A stretch of DNA of 64,000 nt from Amyelois transitella (Eukaryota > Arthropoda > Insecta > Lepidoptera > Pyralidae), in assembly GCF_032362555.1 (NCBI RefSeq), contig NC_083536.1, positions 186,001 through 250,000 on the forward strand, given 5' to 3'. Numbering within the stretch: the first letter of the stretch is position 1; every line of letters begins with the position of its first letter. The notes under the pieces were generated by a model. It was not told where the DNA came from, made no database searches, and saw only the letters and a list, made by a program, of their open reading frames with translations. A program made the position numbers and the translations under genes. This document shows positions 9,274 to 21,732 of this stretch, one piece after another.

Positions 9274-12237
9274 TGCCTAGACGTAAAAGAGGAGGAGATC
9301 TTGCCAGTTCTGCAGCGAAACGGCGGCAACAAAAAGAACATCTCATCAAGAAAAAGAATTTCTACATTACATGACCGGGAAAACACAAGAATCAAGACAC
9401 TTTCTTTAAAATATAAGATCATATAACTCCTGCTTCCAAATGACTTCTTTCGGAGTTACTTCGACCAACACTAATAGAAATGAATTTGAATATGTATTTT
9501 CAATTCAGGGGCAAATTTATCACAAAATAGGATCGTTACTGCCAATGCCTAACGAAGATTATACATTTCTGCAAGTATATTTCATCGGAAATGAAGAACA
9601 AGAAATTTATCAACGATGCACAAATTTTAATGGATTGAGTCGCGAAATAATCCGAAATGTACAGAAGATCTTACACAAATACAATCAATTGATTTACATA
9701 TTCAAAACAACATTAGACCGCATGATTTCTGATGACTATAAAATTGTAATTCGAGCCGATAATAAAAAAGACCACCTGGAGAGCACGAACGTAGATTTAA
9801 TGCACCTCAGATAGATGAAGTTGCCATCGTAATTGTAGACAATGAAAATACAAGCCGTGACATAATTGTACAACGAAGAGGAAAAGGACTACAACGCATT
9901 GCAGAGACACCGTTTCTATGATGCTCTTCAATATCCATTAATATTTCTGCACGGAGAGGACGGATACCATTTCAATATAAAACAAGTGCATCCTGAAACA
10001 GGCATAGAAACAAACAAAAAAGTCACTTCCAAGGAGTTCTATGCTTACCGCTTATTGATCAGAGATAATGAAATATACAATCACATACTCAACACTCGCC
10101 GTTTATTTCAACTATTTCTGGTAGATATGTACGCAAAAATAGAAGCAGAACGGATGCTGTACATAAGACTGAATCAGAAGAAACTACGCACAGAAGAATA
10201 CATCCATCTTCGAGACGCAATCATGAATGACGGCAATATTGATGATATTGGAACAATGGTAATATTACCTTCATCATACACAGGAAGTCCAAGACATATG
10301 CACGAATGTACTCAAGATGCCACGACTTACGTAAGAAAATATGGACGACCTGATCTCTTCATAACATTTACATGCAACTCATCATGGCCAGACATCAAAG
10401 AGCAACTAAAATACGGACAAACCTCCATGGATCGACACGACATAATAGCCTGAGTTTTTCGACAAAAACAAAAAAGATTTATTAAAGATTTATTAACCGT
10501 TCGATGCTGAATGTATACAATTGAGTGGCAAAAACGAGGATTACCTCACTCGCACAATCTCATATGGCTACACGATAAAATTTATCCCACGGATATTGAC
10601 AAAATCATCCAAGCAGAAGTTCCCGATCCACAAAAAGATCCGGAACTGTACAACATAGTAGTGAAAAATATGATTCACGGACCATGTGGATCATTAAACT
10701 TCAATGCACCATGCATGAGTGATGGAAAATGTATAAAAAAATATCCAAAACCATACTTGGATGATACAAAAACTGAAGAAGACGGCTATCCCAAATATAG
10801 AAGACGATCACCAAAAAACGGTGGCTTCACAGCAGAAATACGAATACAAGGCAAAGACGAACTGGAAATAGATAACCAATGGGTAGTACCATATAACCCA
10901 CTACTTTCGAAAATGTTCCAAGCTCATATAAACGTTGAATCAACACTACAAGAAGCTACACTCACAGCTTCAGCTGAACAACTTCGGGAGTTATTCGCCA
11001 TAATTCTAACAACACGTAACCGATCAAACCCAAAACGACTATGGTACGCTTTCAAGAGGAGTATGTCACTCATACTCCTCTTGAAAGCGTCCCATAGTAG
11101 TTTTAGGTAGTACCATATAACCCACTACTTTCGAAACTCACATAATCGTTGCAAGTTCACATAAACGTTGAATACTGCAATTCAGTAAAATCTATTAAAT
11201 ACATTTGTAAGTACGTAAACAAAGGTAGTGATATGGCAGTATTTCAAATAGTCCAAAATAGCGAACAAAATAACAGAAATGATGAGATTCTCATGTACCA
11301 AATGGGAAGATACATCAACAGTAGCGAAGCAGCATGAAGGATTTTTAGTTTTCCCATACATGAACGCGCACCAGCTGTGCAGCATCTAGCAGTACATTTG
11401 GAGAATGGACAAAGAGTTTACTTCACAAGAGAGTCGGCTAGAAAAATTGCAAGCGAACCACCTGAGAACACAACATTAACAGCTTTTTTCCAACTGTGCC
11501 AAACGGATTCATTCGCAAAGACATTACTGTATGTTGACGTCCCTATTAATTATACGTGGGACAAAACAAGGAAAATTTTTCAACGACGAAAACAAGGAAT
11601 ACCAGAGGAGGGTCATCCAGATATCATGAAAGCTGACACAATAGGTCGAGTATACACTGTACATCCAAACAATGCCGAATGTTTCTATTTCCGGATGTTG
11701 TTACACGAAATACGGGGACCAACAAGTTTCACAGATCTAAGGACTATTAACGGCTACCTATGCCAGACGTACAGAGAAGCATGTCAACGCTTAGGATTAT
11801 TGGAAAACGATAACCACTGGGAATTAACACTACAAGAAGCTACACTCACAGCTTCAGCTGAACAACTTCGGGAGTTATTCGCCATAATTCTAACAACATG
11901 TAACCCATCAAACCCAAAACGACTATGGGACGCTTTCAAGAGGAGTATGAGTGATGATATATTGTACTAAATCCGACAAACTAATCCAGAACTGACTATA
12001 GAATTCAATGATGACATCTTCAATGAAACACTCATTCGCTTAGAAGATAAATGTTTAGCAATAAATAACCAGGCTTTAGTAGAACTTGGAATGCCAGCAC
12101 CACAAAGAAATGCTTTCAGTGTGTTAAACTACGAAATTACAAAGGAAAAAAGCTACAACATCAATGAACTGCTTGAATACATTGCTCACAACAAACCACT
12201 CCTCAATGACAAGCAAAAAAAGTTTACAACGTTATAA
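9274..12237 (+). pseudogene. Helitron Rep (HUH endonuclease) and central region
   Basis: ATG at 9274 (MPRRKRGGD) is a typical basic Helitron N-terminus. Blocks follow in several frames: GQIYHKIGSLLP, RHRFYDALQYPLIF, SSYTGSPRHMHE and PDLFITFTCN, then the HUH motif GLPHSHNLIW at about 10540 and the two-tyrosine motif YICKYVNKG at about 11197. The central region continues to LLNDKQKKVYNVI near 12230. In-frame stops after DRHDIIA (10453) and just before MYTIEW, plus frameshifts, make it non-functional. A 232-bp rearranged insertion sits between HINVE and YCNSVK (10939-11170). The family nicks DNA and transfers a strand in rolling-circle transposition. Confidence 0.85.
10886..11172 (+). repeat. 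Duplication-inversion inserted in Helitron Rep
   Basis: Bases 10941-11066 copy the downstream segment 11827-11952. Bases 11067-11105 are the inverse of the end of that segment. Bases 11106-11135 repeat 10884-10913. The Rep frame then resumes at 11171. Confidence 0.85.
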
Positions 12238-12469
12238 TGGACCGGATAATTATATGATGATTACCTTCATGATAAAAACATCTGGCTCGAGCTTGGCACA
12301 GGAACCTCGTAATTAATTGTAGTTTGATTTGAACTTAAATCAAAATTTCATTACACTCGGTACATAAATCTTTTTAAAATTGGCAATCCATAAATATATA
12401 TTTTATATAATATAGTTTAATTTTTAAACAATGTATTCTCTCGTCCACATTCTATTCTAAGTATAATTT
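12238..12469. other. Non-coding spacer inside the Helitron
   Basis: The helicase frame is lost after about 12237. AT-rich DNA without open frames follows up to the LINE 3' end. It may be degraded Helitron or LINE sequence; nothing else was recognised. Confidence 0.4.
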
Positions 12470-13159
12470 AATATTGTGAAGTTGACGTTGTTGAAGAAAA
12501 TGCTGCAGTGCAGTTTGTTACCGCTTCTTCTGCACTGACGCCTTGGAAGCGGCAGTAAACTTAGTTTTTAAGTAATTTATTTGACGATATATCCTATAAT
12601 AATGAATAAAAATTTTGAATTTGAATTTGAATTTGGATTTGGATTTGGATTTGGATTTGGATTTGGATTTGGATTTGGATTTGGATTTGGATTTGGATTT
12701 GGATTTGGATTTGGATTTGGATTTGGATTTGGATTTGGATTTGGATTTGGATTTGGATTTGGATTTGGATTTGGATTTGGATTTGGATTTGGATTTGGAT
12801 TTGGATTTGGATTTGGATTTGGATTTGGATTTGGATTTGGATTTGGATTTGGATTTGGATTTGGATTTGGATTTGGATTTGGATTTGGATTTGGATTTGG
12901 ATTTGGATTTGGATTTGGATTTGGATTTGGATTTGGATTTGGATTTGGATTTGGATTTGGATTTGGATTTGGATTTGGATTTGGATTTGGATTTGGATTT
13001 GGATTTGGATTTGGATTTGGATTTGGATTTGGATTTGGATTTGGATTTGGATTTGGATTTGGATTTGGATTTGGATTTGGATTTGGATTTGGATTTGGAT
13101 TTGGATTTGGATTTGGATTTGGATTTGGATTTGGATTTGGATTTGGATTTGGATTTGAA
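12470..13159 (+). repeat. LINE 3' end with giant TTTGAA/TTTGGA tail
   Basis: Bases 12470-12613 are the plus-strand counterpart of the LINE 3' end at 2473-2688. The tail starts as three TTTGAA units (12614-12631), passes into TTTGGA, and returns to one TTTGAA at 13154-13159. Helitron helicase sequence resumes immediately. Confidence 0.85.
12632..13153. repeat. (TTTGGA)87 perfect microsatellite
   Basis: Five hundred and twenty-two bases consist of 87 uninterrupted TTTGGA units. It is open in several frames (Gly-Phe, Leu-Asp and Lys-Ser repeats), but these come from the repeat and are not genes. Confidence 0.98.
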
Positions 13160-13963
13160 CAACACTGGTGGAATTATTTATTTGGACGCACCAGGAGGCA
13201 CCGGTAAAACGTTTCTACTAAATCTAATACTGGCAGAAATACGTGTTAAAAACACATCGCACTGGCACTAGCATCATCCGGCATTGCAGCCACACTTATG
13301 GAAGGAGGACGAACTGCCCATTCTGCTTTATAACTACCGTTGAATATAGCAGAACAACAATTCCCGGTATGTAAAATCTCAGGAAAATCTGGACGGGGTC
13401 AATGTCTAAAACAAGCTAAAGTTATCTTATGGGATGAATGCACCATGGCCCATAAAAAATCACTTGAAGCAATGGACAGAACATTACAAGAATTGCGAAA
13501 AAACTCTGAAATAATGGGAGGAGCTCTACTCATACTGTCGGGAGATTTTCGACAAACACTTCCAGTTATTCCCAAGTCAACACCAGCAGACCAAATCAAT
13601 GCATGCTTAAAAAAGTCACATCTCTGGTCACAAGTACAAATACTGCAATTAACAAAAAACATGAGAGTTGAATTATCAAAAGATGAAACAACAGCACATT
13701 TTGCTAAAATACGTTTACAAATAAGTAGGTGAAGATACATATCCTACTAACCAAACGACCGGCCTCATTGAACTCAATAGTGATTTCTGTAACATATCCA
13801 CTACTGAAAACGATCTAATCGACAAAATTTATCCAAATATTGTTCAAAACTATACCAACGTAGAGTGGTTATTTCAAAGAGCAATTATGGCCACTAAAAA
13901 TAATGTTGTTGACGATATCAATTTCAATATTCTAAAGAAAATACCTGGTGAAGAGAGAATATA
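13160..13963 (+). pseudogene. Helitron Pif1-like helicase, N-terminal part
   Basis: Sequence right after the microsatellite encodes GGIIYLDAPGGTGKTFLLN, the Walker A motif of Pif1-family helicases. A frameshifted segment (ASSGIAATLMEGGRTAHS) follows. Frame 13340-13732 has Walker B LWDECTMAHK and the block LSGDFRQTLPVIP. Further helicase sequence runs to NFNILKKIPGEERIY, where a Tc1 element starts at 13964. In Helitrons this domain unwinds DNA during rolling-circle transfer. Frameshifts near 13270-13340 and 13730 disable it. The rest is at 25037-25561. Confidence 0.85.
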
Positions 13964-14198
13964 CACTACCCACAAAAAGTTTGGAAGCACTTGTGATTCT
14001 CGGGATTAATTAACAAATATTAATAGATTAAGTTTTAATTTATGAATTGTAATCAGGTATTTGATTAAAATAACTATCAAGCTATAACTTCAAATCAAAA
14101 TATTTATTAGTACACACACAAATAATTTATAATCGATTTTCGTTTATATGACCACCCTTTGCCTTAATAACAGCGTGGCAGATTCTAGGCATTTTCTC

Positions 14199-14869
14199 CT
14201 ATAATTTGTTCAAGTACTCTGCGCCAATTTCTTTCCAAGCTTCCTGTAGGTATTGCCACAGTTGTCTTGTATTCTTTGGCAAACGTTCCTTGGCTTTCCG
14301 GTCCAATTCATCCCATAATTTCTCAATAGGTGATAGATCAGGTGATTGTGGGGGCCACTTCATCAATTCAATAATACCGTTTGATTCTTGTACTTCTAAG
14401 AAGGCTTTGCATATTCGTGCCGAGTGCTTCGGGTCATTATCTTGCTGAAACACGAATGGTTCACCACCGTGTTTTACTGATGACACTAAACAGGCCTTAG
14501 ACATTTTAATTAATTGAAATTTTCGGATCTAATAGGAGATTCTTTGTCCGCCGCAGATCAAATGAAAGGGTCATTTGATCTGCGGCGGACAAAGACTCTC
14601 CTATTAGATCCGAAAATTTCAAATTTTGATTCATCGGTCCATAACACTGTTTTCCACTGTTCAATTGTCCAATGTTCATGTTATTTTGCCCACTGCAGAC
14701 GTTTCTTCTTGTGTATGGGTCGTTATAATGGTTTTTTCGCAGCGACGCACCCCTTCAGACCAGCAGATAAAAGACGGTTTGTCACGGTAGAAACTGACAC
14801 TTTTTTTGTTCGCATTTTATTCAACTCCCGTTTGATGACTGGTGCTGTAAGTCGACGATCTCGCTTCGA
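14199..14869 (-). pseudogene. Tc1 transposase, central and C-terminal part
   Basis: Minus-strand sequence gives RDRRLTAPVIKRELN, VLWTDESKFEIFGSN (first catalytic Asp), QQDNDPKHSA (second) and SPDLSPIEKLWDELDR (third acidic residue) of a DD34E transposase. Stops occur in the middle part, and sequence between VFVRRRSNE and the second Asp block is largely replaced by an inverted duplication (14516-14620). The N-terminal part is at 24397-24621, on the other side of the inserted LINE. It would cut and paste the element; this copy cannot. Confidence 0.85.
14516..14620. repeat. 50-bp inverted duplication in Tc1 transposase
   Basis: Arms 14516-14565 and 14571-14620 are reverse complements with one mismatch and a 5-base spacer. 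The right arm is genuine transposase sequence (SKFEIFGSN region), so the left arm is an inverted copy of it. Confidence 0.95.
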
Positions 14870-15082
14870 GGTTTTTATTTATTTATTTTATTTTATTTGG
14901 AAAACATACAGTCATTATCATGTACAAAATCTTACTTAGTTACTCTAGACCATTTACATGTTTTCGCATAAGTTTATCAAAATACTGGAAATTTTAACAC
15001 ATAAAAAAAAACAAAAAAAAAAAATAATAATTAAAACGAAAGAAATATGGAAGGTACCAGATAGCACCTTATTATATATATA

Positions 15083-18011
15083 TTAATTATTGACAGAATG
15101 AGAACCGTCAAACCAAGATTTGGTAACAAAATTTTTAAAACGGGTGGGTGTTGAATTGAAAAGGTCGAGCTCCGAGGAGACAACCAGCCTGTTCAACTCC
15201 TTAGCTGATCTAATAAAAAAAGAGTTTTGCCTATAGTTGGTCAAACTGGAAGGAATAGCTAGCAGTGAAGGGGCTCGAGTAGACCTATTACTTGATTTTA
15301 GTTGTATTTTTGCCAGCAAACTAGGGGTATCGAATGAACTTTGAGCAATTTTAACCAACACAGAAATATCAGCAATCCCACGTCTAATGTCAAGAGGGAG
15401 GGTGTGATGCCTACGACATATATTATCATAATTTGAATCATAATAATTTGTCTTAAACTGCACATAATTTAGGAATTTTTTCTGAATTGTTTCAAGCCTA
15501 TCCACATAAATATTATATTTAGGGTTCCAAACCTGCGAGCAATACTCAAGGGAGCTACGTACTAACGCACAATATAGAATTTTAAATACTTTGATATTCT
15601 TAAATTGGGAGCAGGTTCTTTTCAAGAATCCTAGTGCTTTATTAGATTTTTTAACTATATGATTAATATGATTTTCATAAGTCATTTTTGAGTCGTGAAT
15701 AATTCCCAAGTCACGAATTTCTTCCACTTTTTTTAACTCTTGACCTTTCAAATCATACTTAAAATCAATAGGTTTTATCTTTCTCGTAAAAGATATACTG
15801 AGACATTTGTTAACATTTAAATCTAATCTATTGATTGCACAATAATCGTCTAATCTACTGAGATCTTCCTGTAATAGCTCACAATCAAATATGTTATCAA
15901 TTTGTTTATAGATTTTCATGTCATCAGCGTATAGAAGTATGTGTGAATTAATAAAACAGGTTTTAATGTCATTAATGAAAATGTTAAAAAGTAGTGGCCC
16001 TAATAAAGAGCCCTGAGGGACTCCTGATGGTATGCTTCGCCAGGTAGACGTGAAACCATTAACAGTTACAGCCTGAGAACGATTTTCAATGTATGAAGTG
16101 AACCATCTAAATAGGTTGCCATGAATTCCCGCAAAAAGAAGTTTTTGTAGTAACTTTGTATGGTCAATGCGGTCAAAAGCTTTACTATAGTCCGTAAATA
16201 TAGCATCAACCTGGCCTCCACCATCCATACTTAAAGAAACAAAATCAATAAAATTAAGAAGATTAGTTGTGGTGGACCGTTGTTTTAGGAAACCGTGTTG
16301 CTCTTCAATGAATAATGATGATAACACATTATAAACTTGAGTGTGTACCAGTTTTTCAAATATTTTCATAAAAATACATAATTTAGAAATCTGTCTGTAA
16401 TTCTTTATGTCACTTTTGCTACCACTCTTGTGAATAGGCGTGATGAAAGCACGTTTCCATATTCTAGGCACTAAGCCTTCTTCGATTGATCTAGTAAAGA
16501 GGATTGTCAGTGGTCGAATTAGGGCACTCGCACAACCTTTAATGAATTTTGAATCAATGTGATCCGGTCCTGCCCCTTTGTTAACGTCTAAAGATTTCAA
16601 TAGTTTGAAAAGTGTTTCGGGATTAATTTCAATATCACATACAGAAAATCCATGAGATGGAAGATCTTCTTTACCATGCGGGTTAGAATTATTAACACTG
16701 GTATTGGATGGACTCGAGAGGAAGGTAGAAGAGAAATAATCAGCAAAGAGATTGGATACATCTTCACCGGTATAAGCGGTATTATCCTCGTAATGTAATG
16801 CTGAAGGAAGTGAATTAGAACAATTCTTATTTGATTTTATAAATGACCAAAATAATTTAGGTTGATTGATTAGCGCTTCTTCTGTTTGTTTTAAAATAAT
16901 TATCATAACATTCTTGCTCTAACCTTTTACCTCTTTCTCTTAATAAATGGTATGTATCACGGTCAGCTGTATTTCCATATACTTTGTATTTCTTGAAATA
17001 TTTAAATTTTTCCTTAAGCAATTTATTTAGAGGTGAAGTGTACCAAGAAGGAAACAGGCGTGATATCAACATTTTTCGTGGTACGTATTTATCTCTAATG
17101 TAATATAAATATTTGTAAAAAACATCTACTGCCTCTTCTAGGGTGTTATTGTACAAAATCGAATCCCAATCCATTTCATCAAGCGATGAATTTATGACGT
17201 CAAAATTAGCTTTGTCAAAGGAGTACTTATATCTCGGTTTACTTTTAAGCATACCATCACGTGAGAAGTTTATATAAATTTCTAGTGATTTATGATGGGG
17301 ATCTTCTGGTACTAGAGGATCGTTGGCAGATGAAGTAATATTTATCCTTTCCATGCTACACAATACGTAGTCGAGAATGCGATTATTGGTGCTATTTTTA
17401 ATGAAATTAAATTGTTTAAAGTTGCATTCCACTAATGTGTTAAAAAATATAAATTGTTCTTCACCCGTTATCCCACTTGGTTGCAGGCTGCAGCAATCGC
17501 CACGCCAATCTACATTGGGCAAGTTAAAGTCACCCATAATTAAAAATGAGTCATTAGGGCACGAGTTGTAAATAGAAGAAATTTTCTCGGAGAAGTTTCT
17601 CAATTGTAAATTAAAAGAATTACCAAAATTTTCCTTACACAGATAAACTGTACACACGTGTAATTTATTAAAGATCCTATTTTGGTTTTTAGTGTTAGAG
17701 GTTAAGGTAACCCATACATCTTCGGCTGATGAATGCCATTCAGGCCGTTCAACAGCCGCTAAATCACGATGAACCGCAAGAAGAACTCCACCACCGTATT
17801 GTTGCCCTGTCCTTTTATAATTCCTATCGCGCCTAAAAACAACATACCGATTATCAAAAAGCTCGCTACTGCCTATCTCATCCATCAACCAGGTTTCCGT
17901 CAAGGAAATAATATCAAAAGAATTTTGAAGGAGATTTCTTTTAAAAAAATGTGTCTTTGTACGTAGCCCCCGCGTATTCTGATAAAATACATTTAACTCA
18001 TTAGAGCACAT
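15083..18011 (-). pseudogene. LINE ORF2: endonuclease-reverse transcriptase, one frameshift
   Basis: The first frame (18011-16857) carries the endonuclease: VFYQNTRGLRTK, LTETWLMDE, IMGDFNLPNVDW and RILDYVLCS. The second (16906-15083) carries the reverse transcriptase: FITPIHKSGSKSDIKNYR, DAIFTDYSKAFDRIDH, GVPQGSLLGPLLFNIF and catalytic LLYADDMKIY, then the thumb and C-terminus. The two frames overlap by 50 bases near 16857-16906, so one small indel separates otherwise well kept domains (about 976 residues together). The family nicks target DNA and primes reverse transcription there. Confidence 0.9.
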
Positions 18012-18496
18012 GATGTGATAATAATATATAAAAACTCAAGTGAAACCTTATAACTGAGAAAACATAAATTGTAGGCATATATTTTAAAAATACTAGTATA
18101 TTTAAATTTAATATTTCTTATATTTATTGACCAACGAAATAATTGAAAATACAATATCAGGATATTAAACTGCATTATATTATGTATGATAACTGAGAAA
18201 ATTACGGGCCGACGCAATTTCGTAATACATAACAGTACATTGTTATCGTAAGGCAGTGGTATGCAAAAAAATAAATACAAGCGTATGATGGTCGTGCACA
18301 ATGTCAGCCTACCCCCAAGCAATAACCAACCGATAAGCAAATCGGCACAGCTAAATGATTGGAATGCAAGCGCGGTTCTCAAACTGTTTACATATAATAG
18401 AGAGTAGAAAAATGAATGATAATTTGTGTATAGTTTGGTGTAGAAAAATGAATATTGGAGGACAATAAACAATGAGATTTTTATTGGAAAGTAATA
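18012..18496 (-). other. ORF1-ORF2 spacer of the LINE
   Basis: This AT-rich stretch lies upstream of ORF2. An open minus frame (17993-18472) has no recognisable motif and is taken as chance. The DIRS left terminus starts at its upstream edge. Confidence 0.5.
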
Positions 18497-18714
18497 ATTT
18501 ATGGTTAATTGAACTTACCTAAGTGAACTTCAACCAAAATTATACGAGTTGCTGCATCCGTAGAGATTTAATAAACTTTGTAGTCCGTTTCCTGTGGTAC
18601 TGCATCATCACACGATATTTAGATTTTTAAAATAAAAAATAAATAAAAGTCCTTGTATTGACCACATGTTTCGGCCGATCTCCGGTAGGTGGCGCCGTCA
18701 GCTCTGCAATCATT
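18497..18714. repeat. DIRS left inverted terminal repeat
   Basis: About 147 bp (18567-18713) are identical to the reverse complement of 23219-23365. The outermost 70 bp differ between the two ends except for the shared GTTGCTGCATCC, as expected of DIRS ends. Confidence 0.92.
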
Positions 18715-18800
18715 TATTTTAGAGAGACTGTACGTACATATCTTATCATTCTGCAAATTAAAGGGGGTGAACTTAAAATAATCTCGGGTGGGATGGGAAG

Positions 18801-18919
18801 TTAAATCTCTACGGATGCAGCAACTCGTATAATTTTGGTTGAAGTTCACTTAGGTAAGTTCAATTAACCATAAATTATACTTCGTTGCTGCATCCTATGA
18901 GATTTAATAAACTTTGTAG
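18801..18919. repeat. DIRS internal complementary region
   Basis: The first part (about 18801-18878) is the reverse complement of the outer left end (18497-18571). The second part (about 18872-18919) is the reverse complement of the outer right end. The two halves meet near 18872-18878. Confidence 0.9.
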
Positions 18920-19088
18920 ATGTTTAGCGCCAAAAATGCAGAATGATAAAATTTATTCAAAAATAAAAAATGCCTTGAATAAATCAAACGAATATTTATT
19001 ATTGATAATAACCTTATTAAAATTTCAAATCAGGAAACACTTATAGTATTTTTATATACTTATAAACTAAATTATTGCACTATCTAAA

Positions 19089-20220
19089 TTAGTTAATATC
19101 AAAAACTGCTTCAGCGAAGGCTCTGTCTGGGCCAATATCTGACAACGGTAAGTTATAGAATTTAGCAAAACAGAGAGATGAGCCAGTCCAGCCAGCAGAA
19201 CGCTTGATGACGTCGACGGAGACACCAGCCCGGCGGGCCGCTGACGTCGAGGCGTGTCGCGTGCTGTGAGCTGAGAAGACACTAACGTCTAAGCCGCTGT
19301 CTCTGAGCACGCTCTTTATCCAGCGGCTTATAGACTGAGAGCTGGCGTTATGGAAAGGTTTTTTAGTAGTTAAAATAAGCCTGTCTGTAGCTGGCTCACT
19401 TCGCAAACCACTCGTCATATCTAAACAGAGAGAGCCCTCGCTGGACAAATACAGGGCTTTTCTTGAAAAAAAATGGAATTTGCAATTTTGGGTTATTTTT
19501 ATTAGGTGCAGATGTCTTAAGGATCTCATCTATACTTATATCAATGCGCGTTTCGCAAATGGAAATATTACACAATTTTATTAAGGATAACGTCTGAACG
19601 CGTTGTCCCGTAGACAAAGCGAGCAGAGTCACCAATTTTTTAGTAATCAATTCTAATGTTAATGATTCGTTAGGAAACTGATTAGAAAGATATGACAATA
19701 CAGTGTTAGGGTCCCAACAATTTTGATATTTAGGAAAACTTGGCCTATTTTTAAAAACGCCCTTAAAGAATCTTATCCCATAATCATTGGTACAACTTTC
19801 TTTACCAGGAATTAATGATAGCGCTGATCTCATACAATTTAATAAACTATAGCTAGCTCCATTTTTAAACTGATGTGACAAAAATTTTAGTAAAATTGGG
19901 ACAGGTACCTTAAAAAAATCCAAATTGTTATTTCTAGAGAAGGAAAACCATAACTTATACGTAGAGTTATATTGTTGCAACGTATTCTTGGCTAAAGATT
20001 GTAACATTACATCTGGGCTGGGCCATAAAGGGTGAGGAGCCCTGGAAGGGGAAAGTAACATATTCCTATCGGGATACAAGTATAAAACATTAGAAACCGT
20101 CAGAGACGTAAAAAGTGGAAACCATGGTTGGCTCGGCCAGTATGGTACAACCAATAACCCGGCAGCTTCGTCATTGATGATTTTTCTAATACATTTTAAT
20201 ATGACTAAAAAGGGAGGAAA
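19089..20220 (-). pseudogene. DIRS tyrosine recombinase, frameshifted
   Basis: The N-terminal frame starts inside AGLLVVPYWPSQPWFPLF and holds the core-binding region and the first catalytic arginine block LSTGQRVQTLS. A frameshift at an A-run near 19465 leads into the second frame with HSTRHASTSAARRAG (H-x-x-R) and GWTGSSLCFAKFYNLP, where the Tyr of KFY is the likely nucleophile. All expected catalytic residues are thus visible across two frames. In DIRS elements this enzyme joins the circular DNA to the genome. The frame upstream is cut by a TGA near 20236. Confidence 0.88.
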
Positions 20221-20235
20221 AGCATAAAAGAAAAA

Positions 20236-21732
20236 TCAGCTCCAATTCAAAGTAAATGCATCAATTTCGAAAGCTTCTGGGTCTAGTTTCCAGGATACAA
20301 ATTTTAAACATTTTCTGTTAATTCTGGAGGCAAACAGGTCGATATCAGGTTGGCCAAACTCTGTTACTAGGTCAAGAAAACAGGAGTCATGCAACTCCCA
20401 CTCTGTGTCAATATTTGAAAATCTTGAGGCCCGATCGGCTTCGATATTATCACGAGACTTGATGTATGATGCAAAAATGAAAAGTCGTCTATCTTCGCAC
20501 CATTGCCATATTTGGCTAGTTATATCATTAAGATGGGGGTATTGTACACCACCCATTCGATTAATGTAGGAAATGGCTGTAGTGTTGTCTATTCGTAAGA
20601 GAATTTCTGCTTTCTTCAATTTTTTACAAAAACATTTTAATCCCATAAAAGAGGCTAGCAATTCCAAATAATTAATATGATTTTCTTTTTTTTTTTTTTT
20701 TTTTTTTTTTTTTCATATGACCAAAACCCATTAACTGTCTGACCATTACAAAAAACTCCCCATCCTGAAAGTGAAGCATCTGAAAATATCTCATACATAA
20801 AATACCCGGTGCGAATAGGATTATCTACAATATTAATACTTTTTTCCCACCAAGAAAAATTATTCAACAACTCTTCCATTTTTGCATCATAATCTTGATA
20901 ATTTAACAGAGCTAAATATTTTTCCTTCTCAAAGCGCTTTGTATACAGCCATAAAAGCCATAAGAAACGGCTGGGCAGGCTGCCGTCAAAATTCCGACAA
21001 ACTTAGCGAAGTCTCGAATTTTTATTGACTTTTTACTGGAAATATTTCGGGTCATATCGTTTTCCCGTAGGCAATTCCAAAGTCATATTTTTTAAATTCA
21101 GTTGAATACCTAAAAATTTGCATTTTTGAGTAGGTAATAAACAACTTTTTTCATAGTTAATTACAAATCCTAACAATTCCAAAATATGGATAACTTCTGA
21201 TACTGTATTGGTACACGAGTTATAGCTTTCAGCCATACACCAGATATTATCTAGGTATCCTACTATTCGATGTTGTGAACTGCGCAAATAGGTAAGTACC
21301 GGTTTTATCAACTTCGTAAAAACAAACGGCGCCGAATGGCAAGCAAGTTATTTATATAATACATTATCAAAACGAAAGCGTAGGTATTTTCTGTGAACCG
21401 CATGAATGGGAGCGACAAAGTACGCGTCCTTGAGATCAATGGTCGCCATGTAGGAATTATTAGATAACAATTTAGTGGCCTCCATTTTAAAATGTTGTTG
21501 TTGAATAAATTTATTAAGATTCTTTAAATTAAGAATAAATCTATTTGAACCATTACTTTTCGGTATTAAAAATATTGGGGATATAAATTGACCTTCACAC
21601 GGTGAACATGACACAATCGAACCCATCTGTTTAAGTTTTTCAATCAAATTTAACATTTCATTTCTTGAATAAGGAGGATTACATGGTTCGACAACCTGTA
21701 CAGGAGTTTGATTCAACTTGAGCTTGTATCCA
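20236..21732 (-). pseudogene. DIRS reverse transcriptase and RNase H
   Basis: RT begins near 21732 with THILEIVSGYKLKLNQTPVQ and continues with RFILNLKNLNKFIQQQHFKM and ATIDLKDAYF. An in-frame TAA lies at 21348-21350, after which the catalytic site appears as YLDN where YLDD is usual. RNase H follows from about 20800 (EIFSDASLSGWG) through RIDNTTAISYINRMGG and PDIDLFASRINRK. A T-run of about 23 bases near 20690-20715 breaks the RNase H frame. The domain order matches DIRS elements, but the copy is inactive. Confidence 0.88.

Noticed and set aside
12518..13271. Long open frames of Gly-Phe, Leu-Asp and Lys-Ser repeats
   Set aside because: They are translations of a hexanucleotide microsatellite in three frames; no flanking coding context supports a protein.
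17993..18472. 159-residue minus frame between ORF2 and the DIRS end
   Set aside because: AT-driven hydrophobic frame with no motif; position fits a LINE spacer.
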